Shown here piece by piece: positions 16,524-23,903 of a stretch of 41,030 nt of DNA (position 1 is its first letter; each line of letters opens with the position of its first letter). Made by a program: the position numbers and the translations under genes. This stretch comes from Phycisphaerales bacterium. Lineage in GTDB: Bacteria > Planctomycetota > Phycisphaerae > Phycisphaerales > SM1A02. A model generated the notes under the pieces. It saw only the letters and a program-made list of their open reading frames with translations, was not told the origin of the DNA and did no database searches. The stretch lies in contig SIAA01000015.1 in the NCBI GenBank assembly GCA_009692045.1, positions 1-41,030 on the forward strand. Direction: 5' to 3'.

Positions 16524-17899
16524 GTAGTTCATCCCCACGCGATCACCGTTCCGGCACTCTTGTTCGAACTGCAGTCGTCGCCTGGCGCGAGTTCAAGCAC
16601 ACCGCCCTCACCAAGGCCTTCTTCTTCGGCGCGGTGGTTGTTCCCGCTTTGATGCTGGGGGTAGTCCTGCTGATTCCCTCCCTAATCAGCGGCCGCGCCG
16701 CGCCCATCATTGGCACCGTGACCGTTTTCTGCAGCGATCCTGCCGTGGTTGAGTCGGCGCAGAAGTCGGTCAATGAACGGGGCAGCGATGTCCTCATGGG
16801 CAGCAGGAGTGCTCGTGGTGTCATCGAACAGATGGCCATGGATGCCAGCGAGCCCAGCGGCATCGATGTCACCATCGTGGCGGCCGCTGCCTCGGATTCG
16901 ATAGACGCATTGAAGGAACGGGTTCGGGCCGGAGAGTTGATTGCCGTGGTGAGCATCACGGATGAGGCCCTTCATCCTCCCGTGCCGGCAGCTGGAGCCG
17001 ACTCGCCCGAGGAGTCATTCTTCGACATGTTTGTGGCAAGTTCTACCAGCCCCAAGCACACCGCCCTGCTCCAGCGCGCATTTTGCGACGCCATCGTCAA
17101 TGTTCGTGTCCTGGCCACTGGCGCCGACTTCGAGCAACTCTCAGCACTATTGCGGCGACCGGTGGCAATCACCTCCCGACTCACACCCGAGGGCGAAGAG
17201 GCGACTGAGAACACGGAGCGGCGCTTTCTCATCCCCATGGGATTCATGATGCTGGTGTGGATGGCGGTGTTTTCCAGCGCCAACCAACTGCTGACCACCA
17301 CCATTGAGGAGAAGAGTTCCAAGGTGATGGAGGTACTGCTGGCGGCGGCAAGCCCCATGGAGATTCTCACTGGCAAAATTCTTGGCCAAGCCGGCGTTGC
17401 CGCCGTGCTTCTCGTCATGTACGGCGGCCTAGGGATGGCGGGGCTGATTGCCGCCACCATGGCCGACCTAGTAACACCCGGGACGCTGCTCTTGCTCGGG
17501 TGCTGGGCCGTGATGGCCTACTTCATGATCGGCGCGCTCATGGCGGCCATCGGCAGTGCCGTCAGCGATCTTCGTGAAGCTCAATCGCTAGTTGGCCCGG
17601 CCATGATCATCCTCATGATTCCCCTCATGCTCTGGCTTCCTATCACGGAAAACCCCAACGGGCTTTTCTCAACGGTGTGCAGCTTTGTGCCGCTGCTGAC
17701 TCCATTTGTGATGATTCTCAGAACTGCGGGCGCCATCGAGCCTGTGCCTACTTGGCAGATCGCCGCCGCCCTGTTGTGGGGAGCGTTCACCACGCTTGCC
17801 ATGATGTGGATGGCAGCGCGCATCTTCCGAGTCGGGGTGCTCATGCAGGGCAAGCCTCCAAGCCCATTGGAACTTCTGCGCTGGATCCGCGAGAGGTAG
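16520..17899 (+). CDS. ABC-2 type permease (NatB-like)
   Basis: 459 aa from the ATG at 16520. The frame is open further upstream, but this ATG overlaps the ATPase stop (ATGA) and has GGAGG 5 bases before it. The N-terminal membrane segment (VVVPALMLGVVLLIPSLI) is followed by a large extracytoplasmic domain (about 55-250). Then come about five membrane segments with LLTTTIEEKSSKVMEVLLAAASPMEILTGKILGQ. The EEKSSKxMEVLL(A/S)..SP.ELL.GKI motif is diagnostic of NatB/ABC-2 permeases. Together with the preceding ATPase it forms a complete exporter. NatAB exports sodium in Bacillus, but substrates differ widely in this family. Confidence 0.88.
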   Translation: MSSSSPRDHRSGTLVRTAVVAWREFKHTALTKAFFFGAVVVPALMLGVVLLIPSLISGRAAPIIGTVTVFCSDPAVVESAQKSVNERGSDVLMGSRSARGVIEQMAMDASEPSGIDVTIVAAAASDSIDALKERVRAGELIAVVSITDEALHPPVPAAGADSPEESFFDMFVASSTSPKHTALLQRAFCDAIVNVRVLATGADFEQLSALLRRPVAITSRLTPEGEEATENTERRFLIPMGFMMLVWMAVFSSANQLLTTTIEEKSSKVMEVLLAAASPMEILTGKILGQAGVAAVLLVMYGGLGMAGLIAATMADLVTPGTLLLLGCWAVMAYFMIGALMAAIGSAVSDLREAQSLVGPAMIILMIPLMLWLPITENPNGLFSTVCSFVPLLTPFVMILRTAGAIEPVPTWQIAAALLWGAFTTLAMMWMAARIFRVGVLMQGKPPSPLELLRWIRER

Positions 17900-17909
17900 C
17901 CTCTCGCAT
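17897..17909 (+). promoter_or_regulatory. -10 box of a probable leaderless promoter (zinc-ribbon gene)
   Basis: TAGCCT (17897-17902) stands exactly 7 nt before the ATG at 17910. Its first three bases are also the TAG stop codon of the permease gene. No Shine-Dalgarno site and no convincing -35 element are present. Confidence 0.4.
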
Positions 17910-19418
17910 ATGGGCGCGCAGTCCTACCTCTGGCTGGGTTGGATCCTCGCAATACTCTGGTTCGGCACCTGCGCCTGTACTGTTGCTTGGGCCCTCTTTG
18001 ATGTCCGCGCTACCTCTCTGCGCCGCTGCCCAAAGTGCTGGCATGATCTGTCGGGGATCGCTGGATTGTGCTGCAGCGAGTGCGGCCGCTGGGCAAAGAA
18101 CGAACAGCAGCTCCACCGAAGAAAGCCGCGTCGGCTTCCCGCCTACCTCGCACTCGGGGCGGCACTTGCCGGTGCTCTATATATTCATGACCGCGTCGTC
18201 ACCGATTCATGGATGGCCATCATCCCCGATCGGATGATGAGCCAAGTGGCCTGCTTCGCCCCCTCGACGGGGGTTGGTGAGAGGGCACTCAATGAAGTTC
18301 GCATTCGAGCCGTTCGAGGCGTGCTCTCGCGGGGCTCACTGTTGGATCTGATCGAACACGCCGCATTGGGTGATGCCGATGCCCCGGTGCACGCGACCAA
18401 GTGGCGTGATCGCTATGCCTCAATCCTGGGTGCAGCGGCTGCTCATGAGATTATCAATGGTCAGCCTGATGATGAGTCTGTGAGTGACTCTGGTGAGATC
18501 TCTCTGGCCCTGAGATCCATTCCTCCGCGCATCCGCTGTGCTAGCCCTAGCAAATGGTTCGAGGACGACCCAGTTGTGGTGGGTCTAAACATCGATTGCT
18601 ACTGGATTGAGCCACCTGACTTCCTTGCCCGCGTGAGCTGGGACTCGAGCAGCGCCATGCAGTATTCGGGTTCCGATCAGCCCGATGCCGGATGCGTTCG
18701 GCGTGCGGGCGCCGCGGGCGCCGCCGGAGCCAACATTGTTCTCGGGCGATTGCCGAAGGGATCACATGATGGCCGAATCATTGTGGAGGTGACGCAAGTT
18801 GGTTCACGCGATGACGAATCCCCCCCAATCCGTGCCGAGTTCCCCGCCCACATTCAGGTGATGCCATCTCCAATCGCTGAGCTTCCTCGCATCAGTGGCA
18901 CGGAGGTTGACGCAGCGGTGGGTGCAGTGTGCCGCGATGGACTTCTCCTCTGGCCTGCCAGCCCGGGACGCGCGGCATTTCGCTTCAACATTGATGCCAC
19001 CGCTTCTACTGAGTTTGAGGGGGTGCTCTTCGGCGCGCAGATATTGGCGTGTGAAGCGGGCGTTGTGCGGCGCTCGATCCGGACTTGGTGGATGGGCGGG
19101 CCGCGCTCGGCCGAATCACTGCACTGGGAGATAGCACTGGAGGACGAAGCGGCCCTAGCTCGCGTTCCTCTGGATGGATCAGGCTGGACACTGCGAGTGG
19201 CCTCGATGCCATCGATCGCTTGCCGATCAGCACCTGCCCCCGCGCCCACTCTGCCCACACGCATCTGGGAGGGCGCATTCGAAGTCCCGCTCACTATCTC
19301 CCCTATGACTGGAGTCCCCCAACCGCGGCCGTGGCGCGTAGTAGACGATTCCGGTCCCGCTTCCTCCAAGTCGGCAAGTGGCGACTCGGCGCGCACAACA
19401 GGGTCTACTGTGCGATGA
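17910..19418 (+). CDS. Membrane-anchored zinc-ribbon protein of unknown function
   Basis: 502 aa. A first membrane segment (about residues 6-30) is followed by a compact zinc ribbon, with C40-x2-C43 and C55-x2-C58 in RCPKCWHDLSG...CSECGR, then a basic stretch HRRKPRR and a second membrane segment (about 77-92). The remaining 400 residues should lie outside the cytoplasm. They are rich in Ser, Pro, Ala and Trp with no motif I recognise. N-terminal ribbons of the RCPxCxYDLSG..xxxCPECG type next to two membrane helices are common in planctomycetes, and their role is unknown. The gene follows the ABC permease by 10 bases but has its own -10-like box. The C-terminal tail ends 10 bases before the HIT-family start. 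Confidence 0.65.
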   Translation: MGAQSYLWLGWILAILWFGTCACTVAWALFDVRATSLRRCPKCWHDLSGIAGLCCSECGRWAKNEQQLHRRKPRRLPAYLALGAALAGALYIHDRVVTDSWMAIIPDRMMSQVACFAPSTGVGERALNEVRIRAVRGVLSRGSLLDLIEHAALGDADAPVHATKWRDRYASILGAAAAHEIINGQPDDESVSDSGEISLALRSIPPRIRCASPSKWFEDDPVVVGLNIDCYWIEPPDFLARVSWDSSSAMQYSGSDQPDAGCVRRAGAAGAAGANIVLGRLPKGSHDGRIIVEVTQVGSRDDESPPIRAEFPAHIQVMPSPIAELPRISGTEVDAAVGAVCRDGLLLWPASPGRAAFRFNIDATASTEFEGVLFGAQILACEAGVVRRSIRTWWMGGPRSAESLHWEIALEDEAALARVPLDGSGWTLRVASMPSIACRSAPAPAPTLPTRIWEGAFEVPLTISPMTGVPQPRPWRVVDDSGPASSKSASGDSARTTGSTVR

Positions 19419-19428
19419 TCCCCCACCG

Positions 19429-19971
19429 ATGAACAATCAGACGCTATTCACTCCTTGGCGCATGGCATACCTGCGCGAACTCGAGGCCAGGTCTCAGGAC
19501 TTGCGCGTCTGCGGTGGGGCACCTCGGGCTTCTGATGGGACGGGGAACTTTCTCCTGGATTACTGGCGGTCTCCCGCGCAGGACGAGGCGAATCTAGTGG
19601 TGCTGCGCAATGATCATGGAATCGTCATGCTCAATCGATACCCATATGCCAACGGCCACCTGCTCGTAGCACTGGGAGATCCGCGGCCAACGCTCATGGA
19701 CTACGCCAGTCCCCAGCGCGCCGAGCTTTGGAAGTTGGTCGATGAGGCTGTGGCGCTGGTGGAGCGTGCCCTCAATCCGCAGGGGATCAATGTGGGATTC
19801 AATCAGGGTCGTGCTGCCGGTGCGGGGCTGCCCGAGCACTTGCATGCTCATGTGGTGCCGAGGTGGGCGGGAGATGTGAACATGATGGCAGCCATCGCTT
19901 CGGTGCGGATCATCCCCGACTCACTCGAGGAGACGGCTGCGCTGCTGCGCGGCGCGCACGCCCCCAAGTAG
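19429..19971 (+). CDS. HIT-family protein, Ap4A phosphorylase/hydrolase-like
   Basis: 180 aa from the ATG at 19429; an open frame upstream overlaps the previous gene and lacks family similarity. The sequence begins LFTPWRMAYLRE, the (L/I)xxPWRxxYL opening of bacterial HIT proteins related to Ap4A phosphorylase. It has VMLNRYPYANGHLLVAL and the histidine triad H137-L-H139-A-H141-V-V in GLPEHLHAHVVPRW. The family cleaves or phosphorolyses dinucleoside polyphosphates, or other NMP conjugates, through a nucleotidyl-histidine intermediate. It lies close behind the zinc-ribbon gene and is probably co-transcribed with it. The exact substrate is not decidable from sequence alone. Confidence 0.9.
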   Translation: MNNQTLFTPWRMAYLRELEARSQDLRVCGGAPRASDGTGNFLLDYWRSPAQDEANLVVLRNDHGIVMLNRYPYANGHLLVALGDPRPTLMDYASPQRAELWKLVDEAVALVERALNPQGINVGFNQGRAAGAGLPEHLHAHVVPRWAGDVNMMAAIASVRIIPDSLEETAALLRGAHAPK

Positions 19972-20287
19972 GTGCGCAGCGATTCGTTCGGAGCGCGGCC
20001 CCCTGGGAAGAACGCAATGCGCCTCTGCAAGCAGAGCACTTGGCGATTGGCAGCTCGAACCCATCTTTAAGGTGGGTTCGCCGTCCATCATTTCCGGTCT
20101 TCCACACGAGGGAGGCATGACCTTCAAGGCAGAGTCGGCGATCCCGATGGGCTCGAACATAGGTCCGAGCGCACTGAACCAAGGCTGCCCAGGGGGCCGG
20201 GCTTCGAACTGACGAAGTCTATCGAAAACAGTTCCTCCCTCAGCCCTACTATCCGCTTCCACCTTTCGCTAAACAACGAAGCCCTCC
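19972..20287. other. 316-bp intergenic region with four hairpins, possible structured RNA
   Basis: No gene is convincing here. Inverted repeats are CTCTG/CAGAG (20023-20036), CGAACCCATCTT/AAGGTGGGTTCG (20056-20080, one G-U, inner pairs opening into the loop), GCTCG/CGAGC (20151-20170), and GAACTG/CAGTTC (20206-20234) with a competing CTTCG/CGAAG. None is followed by a U-tract. A 113-codon frame exists on the minus strand (GTG at 20262 to a stop at 19921). It runs 51 bases into the HIT gene and matches nothing I know. The region does not show the conserved cores of SRP RNA, RNase P RNA, tmRNA or a tRNA. A structured RNA or leader is possible; the strand is unknown. Confidence 0.35.
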
Positions 20288-21640
20288 ATGTTTCAAATGC
20301 CAGCCTTCTTGATTCGCATGCTCGGGCAGTTCGTCGCCTCTTTTCACCCGCGCGCGCTGCCTCCCATGTTGCGTGCGAGTTACGCCCGCGAACTCGCCTC
20401 TTGGTTCTTCCTGCCCATAATGCTGGCGGGAATCGAAGGCAGTGCCATTGCCGTAATCGCTAAGAAGGCCTTCAGCGCCGGGCCGAATCTCACGGACTCG
20501 CAAATCGATTTCGCCGTGGCGATTCTGGCAGCCGCACCCAATGTGGCCAACCTCACCAGCTTTGCCTGGGCCGCGGTGGCCCATGGCAGGTCGAAGATAA
20601 AGTTCATTGGCCGACTTCAGATCATTACAGCACTGCTCGTCGGGCTGATAGCAATTGTCCCTGAGACCGCGGACGGCTTGACCGCCCTGTGCGTGCTGGT
20701 CGTGACGGCGCGATGCGCCTGGACTGGCGTTCTCACACTTCGAACTGCTGTCTGGCGCAACAACTATCCGCGAGCCAATCGCGCCGTGATCGCCGGCAGG
20801 ATGGCGACCATCCAAGCGCTAATGTTGGCGGCGACGGGATTCGTGATGGGGTGGGCCTTGGATCTCGATGCTCGCGCCTATCACCTGCTCTTTCCTGCGC
20901 TCGCATGCTTTGGTCTCATCGGTAATGCCATCTACCGCAAGGTGCGCTTGCGAGGAGCGCAACGACTGAAGCACGCCGAGCGCAAGGGACGCGCCGAGGA
21001 TTCCCCCTCTCTGAATCCTGTAGCCATGTGGAGGCTCCTGCATCAGGATCGCCCTTACGCGGCCTTCATGGGATGGATGATGGTGCTGGGCATCGGCAAC
21101 CTCATGGTGGTCGCGCCTCAGGCGATCATTCTCGAAGATCAGTTCAATGCGACCTACCTAGAAGGCCTGCTCAACACCACGGTAATTCCTGTGCTGATCA
21201 TGCCGCTTGCCATTCCCATGTGGTCTCGCCTCCTTGGGCGCATGCATGTGGTTCAGTTTCGATCACTGCACAGCTGGGCGTTTGTGCTGGCTACGGCCCT
21301 CATGTGGCTGGGTGCGTGGTTGGACTCGTTTTTCGTTTTCCAACTGAGCGCCGTTGCCATGGGAGTCGGGTACGCCGGTGGAGCCCTCGCGTGGAATCTT
21401 GGGCATCATGACTTCGCCCCTGCCAACCGCGACAGCGAGTACATGGCGGTGCATGTCACTCTCAATGGCATCCGGGGATTCATAGCACCACTAGCGGCGG
21501 TGGCGCTCTACAAGTGGCTACTGCCCCACGGAGCGGGAAGTTGGGTCTTCTTCGTAGCGCTGATAGTGACGCTCGTTGGAGCCGTGGGATTCCAGTTGCT
21601 GTGGAAACAACTACGAGAACTGCCAAGACACGGCGGATGA
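20288..21640 (+). CDS. Major facilitator superfamily transporter
   Basis: 450 aa, strongly hydrophobic with about 11 or 12 membrane segments in two halves separated by a basic cytoplasmic loop (about 218-245, rich in Arg, Lys and Glu). The first half has SWFFLPIMLAGIEGSAIAVI and the second AAFMGWMMVLGIGNLMVVAPQAIIL. The near-repeats FAWAAVAHGRSK and LAWNLGHHDFAP resemble MFS loop regions. No substrate motif is evident. The ATG at 20288 has no good Shine-Dalgarno site, and an in-frame stop lies just upstream, so a longer protein is excluded. It is followed by a 189-bp leader region before rpsA. Confidence 0.72.
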   Translation: MFQMPAFLIRMLGQFVASFHPRALPPMLRASYARELASWFFLPIMLAGIEGSAIAVIAKKAFSAGPNLTDSQIDFAVAILAAAPNVANLTSFAWAAVAHGRSKIKFIGRLQIITALLVGLIAIVPETADGLTALCVLVVTARCAWTGVLTLRTAVWRNNYPRANRAVIAGRMATIQALMLAATGFVMGWALDLDARAYHLLFPALACFGLIGNAIYRKVRLRGAQRLKHAERKGRAEDSPSLNPVAMWRLLHQDRPYAAFMGWMMVLGIGNLMVVAPQAIILEDQFNATYLEGLLNTTVIPVLIMPLAIPMWSRLLGRMHVVQFRSLHSWAFVLATALMWLGAWLDSFFVFQLSAVAMGVGYAGGALAWNLGHHDFAPANRDSEYMAVHVTLNGIRGFIAPLAAVALYKWLLPHGAGSWVFFVALIVTLVGAVGFQLLWKQLRELPRHGG

Positions 21641-21829
21641 CTCCTGCCCGCCCTTCGCGGATACCGGGGCAAAAACCCGGCGAACACTGACACAACTCGG
21701 GGCGAATTGCCGACCTTGCTGTATGCTCTTGGGTTCACCTGCGGGAATGTCCCGCGGGATTCGCACCCCTTTGCAGCCTCAGTTTGTAACTGAGGCGGTG
21801 AACAACTTAGAGAACGATCCCCCCCACCC
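21641..21829 (+). promoter_or_regulatory. rpsA upstream/leader region with a strong hairpin
   Basis: This gap holds three inverted repeats: CCGGG/CCCGG near 21665-21680, GCGGGA/TCCCGC near 21741-21755, and a perfect 9-bp stem GCCTCAGTT/AACTGAGGC with a TGT loop (21776-21796). The last ends 33 bases before the rpsA start. A hexamer TATGCT (21722-21727) may be a -10, but no good -35 is placed 17 bp upstream. S1 regulates its own translation through its leader in E. coli; the 21776 hairpin is a natural candidate for such control here, by analogy only. Confidence 0.45.
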
Positions 21830-23614
21830 ATGGTTGACTACAACCTCATTTCCGACATCGACATCGACTCATCAGTCTCGGACAACATGGTTCGAGAAGC
21901 ACTCGGCGACATCAGTTCAGTTCTGGAATCCGGCGCCATTTCCCAGTTCAAACCGGGAGCGGTTCTCCCCGGCAGAGTCGTCTCCATCAGTGGGGACTTT
22001 GTAATCATTGATGTCGGGCTGAAGAGCGAGGGCCAGGTTCCCATTGCTGAGTTTGAGGATGCGGGCGGGGTTTCAGTTGGCGATACGGTTGATGTGATGA
22101 TCGAGGGTCATGAAGATGCCGAGGGCAGCCTTGTTCTCTCCAAGCGCAAGGCCGACCGCATCCGCGGCTGGTCGCAGTTGCTGCTGACTCGCAAAGAGGG
22201 TGATGTCGTAGAGGGCAAAGTTCTTCGCAAGATCAAGGGCGGATTGCTGGTTGATATCGGCGTCCCGGTCTTCCTGCCTGCCTCGCAGGTTGATGTCCGC
22301 CGTCCCGGTGATGTAGGCGACTTCCTCGGTCGCACCATCCGCGCCTCCATCCTCAAGATTGACGAGGAGCGACGCAATATCGTCATCAGCCGTCGCAAGC
22401 TCATCGAAGAGGAGCGCGATGCTGCCAAGAAGGACCTGATGGCCAAGGTCGTCGAGGGCGCGATCGTCAAGGGCATCGTCACCAACATCGCAGACTTCGG
22501 CGCGTTTGTTGATCTGGGCGGCGTTGATGGTCTGCTTCACATCACTGATATGTCTTGGGGGCGCGTCAATCACCCCAGCGAGATCGTCAAGTCTGGGCAG
22601 GAGATCGAGGTCAAGATTCTCAACATCGATCGCGAGCGCGAGAAGATCGCTCTCGGTCTCAAGCAGAAGGAATCGAGCCCGTGGGAGCAGATTGAGAAGA
22701 AGTACCCCGTCGGCGCCCGCGTGCGCGGCACGGTGGTGAACCTCATGTCCTACGGCGCATTCGTGCGGCTCGAGGATGGCATTGAAGGGCTGGTTCATGT
22801 CAGCGAAATGTCATGGACGCGCCGCGTCAATCACCCGAGCGAGGTTGTGGCTCAGGCTCAGGAGATTGATGTTGTGGTGCTTGACTTCAACAAGGACAAG
22901 CTCGAAATTTCTCTGGGCATGAAGCAAACCGAGGTCAATCCCTGGGACCTCGTTAGCGAGAAGTACCCGCTCGGCACCGTCATCGAGGGCAAGGTTCGCA
23001 ATCTCGCCAATTATGGCGCGTTCATCGAGATCGAGCCTGGCATCGACGGCCTGCTGCATGTGAGCGACATGAGCTGGACCAAGAAAGTTGCCCATCCCAA
23101 TGAGGTCGTAAAGAAGGGCGATGCCCTCAAGTGCGTCGTCATCGAGGTTGATCAGGAGAAGCAGCGCGTGGGTCTGGGGCTCAAGCAGCTGGCCGAGGAT
23201 CCATGGGTTGAGGCCATTCCCAGCGCCTATCGACCGGGCATGATCGTCAAGGGCAAGATCACCAAGATCACCAACTTCGGCGTGTTTGTCGAACTCGAAG
23301 ATGGCCTCGAGGGGCTGCTTCACATCAGCGAGCTCGCTGATGCCAAGGTCGAGAACCCGCAGGATGTTGTTAAGCCAAATCAGGAGGTCGATGTCAAGAT
23401 CCTGAGAGTTGATACCGAGGAGCGCAAGATCGCCCTGTCGCTCAAACGGGCTCAGTGGGGCGCGGCCGCTACCCCAACTCCGGCGGCATCCTCTGCCACC
23501 AAACACGAGGATGATGCGTTCCTTTCGCCCAAGCGCAAGGCTGCACCCACCCGCGGCGGAATGGACGATCACGGCGCACTTGGCACGGACAAGTTCACTC
23601 TGCCGGGGACCTGA
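21830..23614 (+). CDS. rpsA: 30S ribosomal protein S1
   Basis: 594 aa with six S1 OB-fold repeats, starting near residues 43, 128, 208, 293, 380 and 465. Repeats 3 to 6 carry the classic form G-x-V-x-x-(I/L)-x-x-(F/Y)-G-(A/V)-F-V...GLLH(I/V)S(D/E)(M/L)(S/A). Repeat 2 keeps GGLLVDIGVPVFLPASQVD, typical of the domain that binds the ribosome. The C-terminal 60 residues are a low-complexity Ala/Pro/Lys tail ending in GTDKFTLPG. Six domains match E. coli S1 (557 aa). S1 recruits structured or weakly initiating mRNAs to the 30S subunit. A terminator follows 70 bases after the stop. Confidence 0.96.
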   Translation: MVDYNLISDIDIDSSVSDNMVREALGDISSVLESGAISQFKPGAVLPGRVVSISGDFVIIDVGLKSEGQVPIAEFEDAGGVSVGDTVDVMIEGHEDAEGSLVLSKRKADRIRGWSQLLLTRKEGDVVEGKVLRKIKGGLLVDIGVPVFLPASQVDVRRPGDVGDFLGRTIRASILKIDEERRNIVISRRKLIEEERDAAKKDLMAKVVEGAIVKGIVTNIADFGAFVDLGGVDGLLHITDMSWGRVNHPSEIVKSGQEIEVKILNIDREREKIALGLKQKESSPWEQIEKKYPVGARVRGTVVNLMSYGAFVRLEDGIEGLVHVSEMSWTRRVNHPSEVVAQAQEIDVVVLDFNKDKLEISLGMKQTEVNPWDLVSEKYPLGTVIEGKVRNLANYGAFIEIEPGIDGLLHVSDMSWTKKVAHPNEVVKKGDALKCVVIEVDQEKQRVGLGLKQLAEDPWVEAIPSAYRPGMIVKGKITKITNFGVFVELEDGLEGLLHISELADAKVENPQDVVKPNQEVDVKILRVDTEERKIALSLKRAQWGAAATPTPAASSATKHEDDAFLSPKRKAAPTRGGMDDHGALGTDKFTLPGT

Positions 23615-23685
23615 TCCAGAGCCGCTCTAGTGCCTCGCCAGTGGCACAGCTCTTGCCGCGACCGAGGTCAACAAGTCAACGAAAA

Positions 23686-23715
23686 AGGCCTGCGCTCTAA
23701 GCGCAGGCCTGTTTC
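23686..23715 (+). terminator. Rho-independent terminator after rpsA
   Basis: A perfect ten-base stem, AGGCCTGCGC (23686-23695) and GCGCAGGCCT (23701-23710), has a 5-nt loop. It is preceded by AAAAA and followed by a short GTTTCATT. The A-run before and T-rich stretch after suggest it could stop transcription from both sides. Confidence 0.85.
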
Positions 23716-23903
23716 ATTCGTGGATCCAAACGCCGCTCACTCCTCCGGCGCGTGGATTGGGTTAGTTCAGCAGATGGCTAAATAGCAGAGAAGCGCCAGC
23801 AGATACAACTTCTGGCGCGTCGATTCGATTGACATTATTCCGGTTAGGCGCATTTGGAGTTTCTTCAGTCGGAGCACAAAGTGCGCCCTGTACACTGGTG
23901 AAT
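23716..23903. other. Gene-free stretch with two further hairpins
   Basis: Behind the terminator lie two more inverted repeats. One is a bulged stem ATCCA-aa-CGCCG/CGGCG-cg-TGGAT (23724-23757). The other is GCGCCAG/CTGGCGC with an inner AG/CT pair (23793-23818). Neither is followed by a U-tract. A TTGACA at 23829 has no acceptable -10 seventeen bases on. No coding frame here looks real. Confidence 0.4.
23891..23903 (+). promoter_or_regulatory. -10 box of a probable leaderless promoter
   Basis: TACACT (23891-23896) stands exactly 7 nt before the ATG at 23904. No Shine-Dalgarno site precedes that ATG, and no good -35 match is seen. Confidence 0.4.

Noticed and set aside
19921-20262. 113-codon minus-strand frame as a gene
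   Set aside because: GTG start without a ribosome-binding site, a 51-base run into the convergent HIT gene and no recognisable family; kept only as an alternative reading of the hairpin-rich gap.
23829-23834. Perfect TTGACA as a -35 box for the gene at 23904
   Set aside because: No acceptable -10 hexamer lies 16-18 bases downstream, and the distance to the TACACT box is far too great.
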